A DNA stretch of 64,000 nucleotides from Caldilineaceae bacterium (GTDB lineage Bacteria; Chloroflexota; Anaerolineae; Caldilineales; Caldilineaceae). The stretch covers positions 1 through 64,000 of the forward strand of contig JALHQH010000046.1 in assembly GCA_022842065.1 (NCBI GenBank), given 5' to 3'. Each line of letters begins with the position of its first letter. The first letter of the stretch is position 1. Below, piece after piece: positions 34,912 to 42,862 of this stretch. The translations under genes and the position numbers were made by a program. The notes under the pieces were generated by a model. It worked only from the letters and a program-made list of their open reading frames with translations, was not told the origin of the DNA and searched no databases.

Positions 34912-37425
34912 CTATCCCCCCGCCCACTGCTCATACCGCAATTGCAACTTGCGAATCCGGTCTTCAATCGTCTCCGAACTCACGGTCTGCCGCATCCGTT
35001 CTACCAATAGGGGAAAGGCAAAAGGGGTTGGCCGCCGCACCTTTTTCACAGTGATCCGCCCCTGTGCAATCCGTTCTAGTACCCGCTGCAAACGACTCTC
35101 TTCCAACTGCCGCTGTAATACTTCCTGCTGCGCCTGCTGCAAGAGCAGATTTCCCCCATCATAATCCTGTAACACCTCATAGATCAAACCGCTCGACGCC
35201 TGTAACTGCCGGGTTGTCTTCTGTCCGCCGGGAAAGCGCTGGATCACCAGCCCGGCCACCCGCGCGATCTCACGAAATTGCCGTTTCGCCATCTCTGCCG
35301 CGTTCAGGCTCTGTAAGATGTCCGCCAGTAGCTGATCAACGGAAAAGATTGTCCGTGCCAACTGCTCATCGAGCGCGATCGGCTCTGGGGATAAGAGTTC
35401 AAAGCCATAATCGTTTGCTGCCAGCGTAAAAGTAATCGGCTGCTGTTGGCCCAGGCGATAGGCCGTCAGCGCGGCCAAACCCTCGTGGATCAAGCGCCCG
35501 GCAAAGGGATAGAAAAAGAGATGATGTCCTTCACGCGTTTTTGTCACTTCAATCAGCAATTCGTCCGGCGCGGGGATCACCGACCACTGCTGCTGGACTT
35601 GGAAGAGGGGCATCAGTGCTGTCATCTCAGCATCATGGTAGTGGCCGCTGCGGGCCGCTTCTAACTTGGCGCGCATGGCGTCAGTCAATTCGGCGGAGAG
35701 GGGGAGGGTGCCGCCGGCCCAACGGGGGATGATCCCTTTGCTGCCCGTGGCTTTGCGTACCCAAACCTTCATCTCACGCAGTCGCACAAACTCAAGCACC
35801 TTGCCGGCTAAGGTAAAACGATCCCCCGGTTTGAGGCGTGAAGCAAAGGATTCTTCCAACTGCCCCAACTTGCCACCGCCGAGATATTGCACCTGCAACA
35901 TGGCGTCACCCACAATCGTGCCGATTGACATGCGGTGTAGCTGCGCGATGGTTTTATCCTCGACCGTATAGTGGCCATCTTTGTCGATTACCCGGTTATA
36001 CTGGCTGTAATTTTGTAAGGCGGTGCCGCCATTACTCACAAAGTTAAGCGCCCATTGCCACTCGACCCCTGTGAGATCTTGGTAGGCATGGGTGGTGCGC
36101 ACCTCGCGAAACAGCGCTTCTGCCGTAAAGCCACCACCCAGCCCAATCGTCACCAGATGTTGTACCAGCACATCCAGCGGCTTCGCCACCGGTTGCCGAT
36201 CCTCAATGTGTCCCGCTTGCATCGCCATGCGCGCCGCCGAGACTTCGAGCAATTCGAGCGCATGGGTGGGCACACAGATCACGCGACTCGTCGCCCCTGG
36301 TTGGTGGCCGCTGCGCCCAGCCCGCTGCATCAGCCGTGCGACCCCTTTCGGGCTGCCCACCTGCAACACACAGTCAACCGCGGGAAAATCAACGCCTAGA
36401 TCCAGGCTGGAGGTACAAACCACACAGCGCAACCGCCCCTTGCGCAGCTCATTCTCCACCCAACTGCGTGTCGCTGGGTCAAGCGAACTGTGGTGCAGGG
36501 CAATCTCCCCAGCCCACTCTTCCTTGTACGCTAGAATCTCCTGATACCAACGCTCGGTCTGGTTGCGCGTGTTGGTAAAGACGAGCGTGGTGCGGCTTGC
36601 TTCGATCTGTTCGATCACCTGGGGCAGCAGCTTTAACCCCAAATGGCCGGCCCAGGGAAAGCGTTCGACGGTCGGCGGGATGATCGACTCGAAATAAAGC
36701 TGCTTGGTCATGTCACCTTGGATCAACTGCCCAGGGTTGATTTCACCAGTTGCATAATCTGCCGTGCCGATCAGTGTACGCAGCGCCATATCGAGATTGC
36801 CAACAGTGGCGGAAAGCCCCCACGTACGCAACCCTGGTCGCCAACGACGCAGGCGAGCAAGCGCTAATTCGGTCTGCACCCCGCGCTTGGTGGCCAGCAA
36901 TTCGTGCCACTCATCAACAATGACTGCCTGCAGCGACGCAAAGAGTTCAGCGGCATTGGCTCTCGCCAACAGCAGCGAGAGACTTTCCGGCGTGGTGACC
37001 AAGGCCGTCGGCAGGCGGTCCCGTTGCCGGGCGCGGGCGGCGGCTGATGTGTCACCGGTGCGCGTTTCAATCGTCCACGGCAGGCCAAGGTCATTGAGCG
37101 GGGCTTGCAAGGATTCAGCCGTGTCTGCGGCCAGCGCCCGTAGCGGGGTAATCCAGAGTACTTGCAGGGACGGCGCGTTTGTTCTGATTGTTTTACGGTG
37201 CTGCTTGGTTGTCCGTGCCGGTTTATCGCGGGACGCTGAATTTTCAGCCAGCCAGGCGGCAACGGGACCAAGCCAGGCCGCATAGGTTTTGCCGCTGCCA
37301 GTGGGGGAGTGGATCAGGCCGCTTTCACCGCGCAAATAGGCCGCCCAAACTTCCTGTTGAAAGGGGAACGGTGTCCACTGCTGTTGGGCAAACCAGTCGA
37401 TCATTGGTTGGGTTGTGTCGGTCAT
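34912..37425 (-). CDS. Ligase-associated DEXH-box DNA helicase (Lhr family)
   Basis: About 837 residues from ATG 37425 (MTDTTQPMIDWF...); upstream codons in the open frame look non-coding. Superfamily 2 motifs: Q/I region PFPFQQEVW, Walker A SPTGSGKTYAAW, Ia TPLRALAAD, DEWH (DExH box), SAT (LSATVGN), then TLVFTNTRNQTE, SSLDLGVDFPAVD and QRAGRSGHQPG. Lhr-type winged-helix and C-terminal regions follow. In many bacteria this helicase is encoded with an ATP-dependent ligase, an exonuclease and PdeM for DNA end repair; here only a broken pdeM lies beside it and the intact one is elsewhere. No ligase gene is in the window. Confidence 0.93.
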   Translation of the reverse strand: MTDTTQPMIDWFAQQQWTPFPFQQEVWAAYLRGESGLIHSPTGSGKTYAAWLGPVAAWLAENSASRDKPARTTKQHRKTIRTNAPSLQVLWITPLRALAADTAESLQAPLNDLGLPWTIETRTGDTSAAARARQRDRLPTALVTTPESLSLLLARANAAELFASLQAVIVDEWHELLATKRGVQTELALARLRRWRPGLRTWGLSATVGNLDMALRTLIGTADYATGEINPGQLIQGDMTKQLYFESIIPPTVERFPWAGHLGLKLLPQVIEQIEASRTTLVFTNTRNQTERWYQEILAYKEEWAGEIALHHSSLDPATRSWVENELRKGRLRCVVCTSSLDLGVDFPAVDCVLQVGSPKGVARLMQRAGRSGHQPGATSRVICVPTHALELLEVSAARMAMQAGHIEDRQPVAKPLDVLVQHLVTIGLGGGFTAEALFREVRTTHAYQDLTGVEWQWALNFVSNGGTALQNYSQYNRVIDKDGHYTVEDKTIAQLHRMSIGTIVGDAMLQVQYLGGGKLGQLEESFASRLKPGDRFTLAGKVLEFVRLREMKVWVRKATGSKGIIPRWAGGTLPLSAELTDAMRAKLEAARSGHYHDAEMTALMPLFQVQQQWSVIPAPDELLIEVTKTREGHHLFFYPFAGRLIHEGLAALTAYRLGQQQPITFTLAANDYGFELLSPEPIALDEQLARTIFSVDQLLADILQSLNAAEMAKRQFREIARVAGLVIQRFPGGQKTTRQLQASSGLIYEVLQDYDGGNLLLQQAQQEVLQRQLEESRLQRVLERIAQGRITVKKVRRPTPFAFPLLVERMRQTVSSETIEDRIRKLQLRYEQWAGG

Positions 37426-37574
37426 AAAGAGCAGAATAGTCGAAATGCAGGTGGGAGGTGTAAGTGCTTTCTCGATTATAGCTAGTTTGCTTGTGGCCAA
37501 ACATGTTTGACATTTGCATAGTCTACAACTTAACTTGGCAGTTAATGTCATTGAATTACCAAGTAGAGGTAAAA

Positions 37575-37868
37575 ATGGAAATATTACCACAGGCTGCACC
37601 GATCAGCGATATGCGTAATCATCAAGCAGAAATTCTAAATAAGGCACAAGCAGGACCAGTGATATTGACCACCCGTGGCCGCGCTGCCGCCGTTTTGTTG
37701 TCGCCACAAAAGTGGAATGAAATTGCGACGCGCCTGCGCAATCTTGAATTGTTACTCGAAGTTAAACGAATCGAAGCAGCGATTACGCAAGATCCGACAC
37801 GCGTGGTCACCGATGAAGAGCTTGAAGACCAAATCAGCGCGAAAGTTGCCCTGCATGTGGCGCATTGA
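37575..37868 (+). CDS. Phd/YefM family antitoxin
   Basis: 97 residues from ATG 37575 behind AGAGG. The N-terminal DNA-binding fold is recognisable: APISDMRNHQAEILNKA and the strand PVILTTRGRAAAVLLSPQKWNEI. The acidic C-terminus (VTDEELEDQI) is where it should wrap the toxin. The toxin ATG lies 14 bases inside its 3' end, so the two are translationally coupled, and the antitoxin probably represses the operon. Confidence 0.9.
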   Translation: MEILPQAAPISDMRNHQAEILNKAQAGPVILTTRGRAAAVLLSPQKWNEIATRLRNLELLLEVKRIEAAITQDPTRVVTDEELEDQISAKVALHVAH

Positions 37869-38097
37869 GTACGACAAATTGGTCAGGAATTACATATATG
37901 ATTCCTACCCATACACAGAGCGGGTTTGGCAGGCAATGAAATTATTGCGCAACGCTAAAGATGGGCTGCCGTCGGATGGTGCGCAACTGCTGGAACCGAA
38001 TGTGTTTTTGTGGATGATTGAGGCGCATCTCGTGATTTACCGACGAATAGAAGCCACGCAGACGTTGCGGTTTCTCGTGTTGAAACCAGCTGCCTAA
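37855..38097 (+). CDS. RelE/ParE family toxin
   Basis: 80 residues from ATG 37855, which overlaps the antitoxin stop. The small alpha/beta fold with MWRIEYDKLVRNYIYDSYP, a helix of YTERVWQAMKLLRNA, a loop DGAQLLEPNVFLWMI and the final strand-rich part HLVIYRRIEATQTLRFLVL fits RelE/ParE toxins, which act on ribosome-bound mRNA or DNA gyrase. Which target applies is unclear. Confidence 0.8.
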   Translation: MWRIEYDKLVRNYIYDSYPYTERVWQAMKLLRNAKDGLPSDGAQLLEPNVFLWMIEAHLVIYRRIEATQTLRFLVLKPAA

Positions 38098-38126
38098 GGG
38101 AATCCTAGGATTTCTAGTTGGTAAGT

Positions 38127-38432
38127 TCAACTCGGATTAACCGCAACCACCTGCTTGATTTCAACCCGGCGCGGCGCACGCGCAAAGTCTCCCATCGCTT
38201 GTCCGGTTGCGAGCAGCTCTGCCCGTGGAATTGCCTGCATGGCGGCGGCTGATTGCCACCAGATCACCAGACAGAGTTCATCTGCCGCCTCATTACTGAG
38301 CCAGCTTTCCTTGCGGATATAACCGGGCTGTTGAGATAGAAAGGCGGTCCACAGTGCGGCATCCTGGGCCAACCACGCTTGGCGCTCGGCAGGACTTACC
38401 TGAAAATAGAGTATCTCGGTAATCATCGTCAT
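38127..38432 (-). CDS. TIGR03792-like small dimeric alpha/beta-barrel protein
   Basis: 101 residues with the look of the TIGR03792 / antibiotic-biosynthesis-monooxygenase-like ferredoxin fold: EILYFQVSPAERQAWLAQDAA, the central QQPGYIRKESWLS and LVIWWQSAAAMQAIP. Members are known mainly from cyanobacteria and have no settled function. The gene follows the SDR gene on the same strand by 11 bases, so the two form an operon. Confidence 0.75.
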   Translation of the reverse strand: MTMITEILYFQVSPAERQAWLAQDAALWTAFLSQQPGYIRKESWLSNEAADELCLVIWWQSAAAMQAIPRAELLATGQAMGDFARAPRRVEIKQVVAVNPS

Positions 38433-38443
38433 TTCCCCGGCTG

Positions 38444-39148
38444 CTAGCTCTCTTTTTGACCTAGATTGGCGTGCAAGACTGCGCCATTGACCACGGCATT
38501 CATCGCGGCAAAATAGAGCACGGCCGCAATTTCGTCTGGGCGCACCAGTCGATTCTCAGCACTCATGTTGCGGAAAAAATCGAGCACCGTTTCATCATGG
38601 CCTGAACGCTCGCGCAGCATCGCCGTATCGGTCAAGCCGGGGCAGACACAGGCGGTGTGAATCTGTTTGCCCATCAGATCCTGGCAGGTCGCGCGCATCA
38701 ACCCGACCTGTCCATGTTTCGAGGTGACATAGCTCAACTGGCCCGGCACGCCCTTTTCGGCAAGGGTGGAACCCACGTAAATAATCGCCGAACCCGGCTG
38801 CATCAACGGCAAGCAGATGCGATTCAAAATAGTGGGCGCGACCAGATTTACTTCCAACATGGCGCGCAAAGCTTCTGCCCCCACTGTCTCGACGGTATCC
38901 GCTAGCAGCAGTGCTGCATTGTGAATAAGTATAATTCGATCCGCCGCTGCGACTGCCTGCTGTAGCGGCGCAGTTAAAGCAGCCCACACGCTGCTGTCGG
39001 TGAGATCAACCTGAAAGTTCTGCACCTGGGGCAGCGGGCAGGGGCGGCGCGCTAGATTAACGACCGCAAAGCCTTTTTCTAGAAAAAGTGCCGCCGTGGC
39101 CAGGCCGATGCCAGCGCTGGCACCGGTGATGACGAGATAGTTGGTCAT
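38444..39148 (-). CDS. Short-chain dehydrogenase/reductase
   Basis: 234 residues, classical SDR: TGASAGIGLA for the cofactor loop, DLTD for the adenine pocket, HNAALLLAD (the NNAG position altered to HNAA), Ser in YVGSTLAEKG, and the YVTSKHGQ catalytic Tyr/Lys. The YxxxK pair is intact. NAD(P) preference and substrate are not clear; the family resembles benzil/sepiapterin-type reductases in the region around CPGLTDTAM. The start overlaps the end of the gene remnant upstream by 4 bases. Confidence 0.88.
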   Translation of the reverse strand: MTNYLVITGASAGIGLATAALFLEKGFAVVNLARRPCPLPQVQNFQVDLTDSSVWAALTAPLQQAVAAADRIILIHNAALLLADTVETVGAEALRAMLEVNLVAPTILNRICLPLMQPGSAIIYVGSTLAEKGVPGQLSYVTSKHGQVGLMRATCQDLMGKQIHTACVCPGLTDTAMLRERSGHDETVLDFFRNMSAENRLVRPDEIAAVLYFAAMNAVVNGAVLHANLGQKES

Positions 39149-39432
39149 AGTTCTACATTTCGACTGGGAAGAAAGTACTCAACAAACATCTGGCGCATGG
39201 TCAGATTGGGCAGGCAGAGATGAAAGTCATCTTCTTTGGTCAACATGCCCAGGTAGAAGAAGGAGATAGGAAAAAAACTTGGCTGGAAGAACTGTGACAT
39301 GTCAAACTTCTCAAGCAGAAAGACATCGTCATAGCTGATCTGGTTGTGCAGTGTCAATTGATCGACAAAGTAACCATCTTTGGCTACGATGGTTGCATCG
39401 TTTGATTCACCGTAGATGACGCGTTTTGTCAT
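39145..39432 (-). pseudogene. Remnant of an AAA-ATPase-like / PD-(D/E)xK superfamily gene with internal deletion
   Basis: 95 residues from ATG 39432. The N-terminus VIYGESNDATIVAKDGYFVD matches the start of AAA-ATPase-like (DUF1703-linked) proteins, which read YG.SNF..I...GYFYVDKT. It then jumps directly to the region QFFQPSFFPISFFYLGMLT and LCLPNLTMRQMFVEYF, which in full proteins lies a few hundred residues later. The P-loop and the C-terminal nuclease domain are absent. Known family members exceed 500 residues, so this is an internally deleted, truncated relic. It shares an ATGA-type overlap with the SDR gene. Confidence 0.6.
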
Positions 39433-39611
39433 AGCTGCCGTGCTTTCGTTCCGCTCGTTCCCACCTTCATCACTTATACGTTGCACTATTATAGCATAAC
39501 CACAAAAAATGGTTGGTGGGCATCTGCTAAAGCGCAGCAGCACAAGCCTATCTCAATTGCTCACCCCAAGCACAAAATGGGCAACGCGTGGTAAATGGTC
39601 GGAGTCTACTA

Positions 39612-42422
39612 TTACGGCCGCGGGTCACTGCCCGGCGGGTTGGATGGTCCGTCGCTGTTATCACCACCAGAACTTGTATAGGTAAAGCGCCGACTTTCAC
39701 TGGCCAATTCGATCCGCTGATAGGGCGAACATTGCACAATGAGCACGCCCCAGTTATACGTTGTGCTGCCCCGTAGGGCATCACGGCGCGAGCCGCTGTT
39801 GATCTGTTGCTCCAAGGTGCTGTCAAAGGTTTGGCGCGCACTCGTATCGCGGGCCGCTCCTTGGATGCCAAAGCCTTGTTGCCAGCTCTGCCCATCCTCC
39901 CAGAAAACTACTTCAAAACATTCATTTTCGTTCAGCCCAAAGGCCGCGCTCCATTGGAAGAGAATCGAGCCATTGCCTGCACTCTGATCCGGCGGTGCCA
40001 CCAGGGTCACTTGCCGACCGGCGGCGACTGTTGTCGGTGGGGGCAGCACGGCGATTGGTGTTGGGGCGATGGTCGGTACCACGGTTGCCGTGGGCAGCGG
40101 TGTCGCCGTTGGTGCGCTCGTGGCTGTGGGTAGTGGTGTTGCAGTTGCCGGCGGTTGTGTGGTTGTGGTTGGAATGGCGGTTGGTGTTGGCGTTACCGTT
40201 GGCTGGGCAGTCAGGGTTGCCGCAACCCCGGTCAAAAAGTTTTGCGAGCGCGCCTGCTGCGTCGCGGCTTGATCAGGGGTTGCGGTCGCAGGTGCGGCGC
40301 GCAATGGTGTCGAGGTGGGGGGACTAGTGACGGTCAAAGTTGCCGTGCTGGTTGCCGTGCTGGTTGACTGTCGCGTCGTGGTTGCCGTCGCTGTCGGCTG
40401 TGAGGTGACCGTGGGCAGCGCTGTGTGTGTCGCTGTCGGTTGCGCGGCCTGTGTGGCTGTGGCGGCAAGCTGTGCCTGTCGCAAGCGTGCGCGCTGGGTC
40501 GCTGTGCCATTGGGCGTGCTGGTGGCGGCTACTGTGAATGTGGGTGGTGCGGTTGCTGATGGGGTTGTGGTCGGTTGTGGGGGTTGGGCAATGGCGCGCA
40601 CTGCTTGGCTGGTACCAAAGTCCATCGTTGCGGTTAGATCAACTGTTGGCGTGGGGGCGCTTGCGGTCGCTGTACTTGTGGCTGCTGCTGCTGATGGGGT
40701 AAAGGCAGCTGTAATCGTGGGGCTGGTTTGTGTGCTCTGTTGGGTAATGGTGATTGGGTTGATTGCCGTAACGCTCGGTGACAGTTCAACTGGGATGGGG
40801 GTCATCTGTGCTGCTACTGCCACGCGCGTCGATGTCGGCAGCGGTGGGGTGAAGGTTGTGGCGGTGGTTGGCGCGGCGGCTACGTGCGGGGGCTCTGCTG
40901 CAAATTGCCAACTAGCGAGGATCGTTTGGCTCAGACTTTGCATGGTCGCTTGCTCGGCAACCTCAAAAGCAGTGCCCAGAATATAATCATAGCCGTTCTG
41001 TGTGGTCACAAATAGTTGCACAACAACAGGCCGATCTAGCCAGGTGGCGGCAAATTCCTGTGCATAGCGCACCCCTTGGGGCAACTGATCCAGGGGCAAT
41101 GCGCGCACTGGCTGTACCTGTTGATAAGGCAGATCCTGGCGAAAGTAGGCGGCAATTAGTGTGACTGCATTAACCGGCGCGTTGTCACGATGACGGCGTT
41201 CGAAGATAAAGGTACTGGCAATGCGATCGCGTGCATGAAAGGTCAGCAAACGTTCGTCGTCCCTGCTTTGGACGCTATCAGCCCAGTCGGTGGGAATTTG
41301 TAAATTAAAGCGTTGTGCCGGATCAGCAAAGGCAGTGAGCGTGATCTGGCTTGCCGGCGTGTTTGGTACTGTGGGGGGCGTAGCGGGTACCAACAATAGA
41401 TAAATGGCAAAGACGATGGTAATCAGCCCAATCGTTGTGGCCAATGTCACGCGCCAACTGCGCCGACTGGTCGCGGGTGGGACTCCGTTTGGCTGCGGTT
41501 GTAAGGTGTCCGGCGTGGGGTGTGGTGGCAGTTGTTGGCGTACGGCGCGCAACTCTGCTGTGGCCGTTGGTACCCAGGTTTCTCCTTCTGCCACTGCTTC
41601 GGCAAAGGCCCCAGCGGTCGGATAGCGCATGGGGGGATCTTTGGCGAGCACGCGATTTAATACGTAGCGGATCCCTGCCGGCAGATCAGGAACGAAGGCA
41701 GTGGCATCGAGCGGCGCTTCGTAGATGATTTTGTGCAGCAGCGCGGGTTTGCTCTCCGCTTTGAAGGGTAAACTACCGGTGAACATGGAGTAAGCCACGA
41801 CACCTAAACTATAGATATCTGAACGGCGATCTAGTGGCAAACCGCGTGCTTGTTCCGGAGACATATAGGCAGGGGTGCCAATCGTCATGCCGATTTGCGT
41901 AACACCGGTTAGATCTTCTTCCATATGTTTGGCGACACCAAAGTCGGCCAACAAGGCGCGGTGCTCATGGCTAATAAGAATATTGCTGGGTTTTAGATCG
42001 CGATGAAGAAAGCCTTGGGCATGGGCATAATCTAAGCCGGCGGCAACCTGTCGAAGAATATCGATGACTTTCGGGAGCGGCAACAATTGCGTATGGCTGC
42101 GCATGTAGCCCAGCAAGGTATCACCCTTGATGAACTCCATGGCAATGTAGTAGTAGCTGTCGGCTTTGGCGGCATCCAACACGCGGACAATCTGGGGGTG
42201 GCGCAGGCGCATCGCGTGTTGGCCTTCGCGCAAAAAGCGTTGTAGATACTGCTCATTTTGCGCGAAAACAGGCGGTAGCACCTTCAGGGCTACCTCCTGT
42301 TCATTTCTTAGATCAATCGCCCGAAAGACGATTGCCATCCCCCCGCGCCCTACCTCCTCTGCCAGGCGATAGGGGCCGATGCGTTTGGTTGGAATCGTAA
42401 AATCTGGTTGTGCTAGATCCAT
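39612..42422 (-). CDS. Receptor Ser/Thr protein kinase with two extracytoplasmic domains
   Basis: 936 residues. Kinase domain about 17-275 with all motifs: GRGGMAIVF, VALKVL (ATP Lys), HRDLKPSN, DFGVAK, the activation loop and TPAYMSPEQ. One membrane helix (about 322-345, LATTIGLITIVFAIYLLLV). Outside: a PsbP/DcrB-like module (RFNLQIPTDWADSVQ ... ILASWQF), a long Thr/Pro/Ala linker (about 520-790), and a C-terminal domain (about 795-925) with FEVVFWEDGQSW and YNWGVLIVQCSPYQRIELAS. This last domain recurs in the kinase at 50950 and, more distantly, in the phosphatase at 48956. It is the last gene of the signalling operon, overlapping the 42413 gene by 10 bases. Confidence 0.92.
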   Translation of the reverse strand: MDLAQPDFTIPTKRIGPYRLAEEVGRGGMAIVFRAIDLRNEQEVALKVLPPVFAQNEQYLQRFLREGQHAMRLRHPQIVRVLDAAKADSYYYIAMEFIKGDTLLGYMRSHTQLLPLPKVIDILRQVAAGLDYAHAQGFLHRDLKPSNILISHEHRALLADFGVAKHMEEDLTGVTQIGMTIGTPAYMSPEQARGLPLDRRSDIYSLGVVAYSMFTGSLPFKAESKPALLHKIIYEAPLDATAFVPDLPAGIRYVLNRVLAKDPPMRYPTAGAFAEAVAEGETWVPTATAELRAVRQQLPPHPTPDTLQPQPNGVPPATSRRSWRVTLATTIGLITIVFAIYLLLVPATPPTVPNTPASQITLTAFADPAQRFNLQIPTDWADSVQSRDDERLLTFHARDRIASTFIFERRHRDNAPVNAVTLIAAYFRQDLPYQQVQPVRALPLDQLPQGVRYAQEFAATWLDRPVVVQLFVTTQNGYDYILGTAFEVAEQATMQSLSQTILASWQFAAEPPHVAAAPTTATTFTPPLPTSTRVAVAAQMTPIPVELSPSVTAINPITITQQSTQTSPTITAAFTPSAAAATSTATASAPTPTVDLTATMDFGTSQAVRAIAQPPQPTTTPSATAPPTFTVAATSTPNGTATQRARLRQAQLAATATQAAQPTATHTALPTVTSQPTATATTTRQSTSTATSTATLTVTSPPTSTPLRAAPATATPDQAATQQARSQNFLTGVAATLTAQPTVTPTPTAIPTTTTQPPATATPLPTATSAPTATPLPTATVVPTIAPTPIAVLPPPTTVAAGRQVTLVAPPDQSAGNGSILFQWSAAFGLNENECFEVVFWEDGQSWQQGFGIQGAARDTSARQTFDSTLEQQINSGSRRDALRGSTTYNWGVLIVQCSPYQRIELASESRRFTYTSSGGDNSDGPSNPPGSDPRP

Positions 42423-42862
42423 TCACCACCATTATAGCGCCAACGGGGAAAGATAATGCGCAATAGCCCCTGTGAAGCCAGAAAGGTAGTGAACCAGACC
42501 AGTGAATAATGGATCGTAAATTGGGTCAAGGTTAAGTCTGGTGTGATGCCATAGGGTCCTTTGGCCCCAAGGGCATGCCAAAAAAAGTCGGCTTGAAAGA
42601 GGAGCCACAAAAAAAGTGCCTCCCAGATCCCTGCCGCCAGTTGAAAGGCCGGTGGCCAGTCGTGATCCCAGCGTAACTGTTGCAGGAAGTTATAGAGGAT
42701 GTCCCAGCCCAGCCCCAAAATGGTGACATAGAGCAAGACAATAATCAGCGTCACCAGATCAAAGCTGGGAAAAAAGTAGGCCAGCAGCAAGCTGACGATA
42801 AAGCCAATGATTGATAATAATAAAACGCGCGTCTGCCAACGCCCATAAATCGTAGGGGTCAC
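42413..42862 (-). CDS. Four-helix membrane protein of the kinase/FHA operon
   Basis: 149 residues from GTG 42862, which overlaps the stop of the FHA-flavoprotein gene as GTGA and has GAGGAG 8 bases upstream. Four hydrophobic helices are visible (VLLLSIIGFIVSLLLAYFF, LVTLIIVLLYVTILGLGWDI, AGIWEALFLWLLFQADFFW, FTIHYSLVWFTTFLASQGLL). Conserved-looking charged loops include WDHDWPPAF. No known family. The tight overlaps on both sides indicate that it works with the FHA protein and kinase, perhaps as a membrane partner or substrate. Confidence 0.8.
   Translation of the reverse strand: MTPTIYGRWQTRVLLLSIIGFIVSLLLAYFFPSFDLVTLIIVLLYVTILGLGWDILYNFLQQLRWDHDWPPAFQLAAGIWEALFLWLLFQADFFWHALGAKGPYGITPDLTLTQFTIHYSLVWFTTFLASQGLLRIIFPRWRYNGGEWI

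Noticed and set aside
40315..40986. 223-codon plus-strand frame in the kinase linker
   Set aside because: Val/Ala/Gly low complexity caused by the Thr/Pro-rich linker on the other strand.
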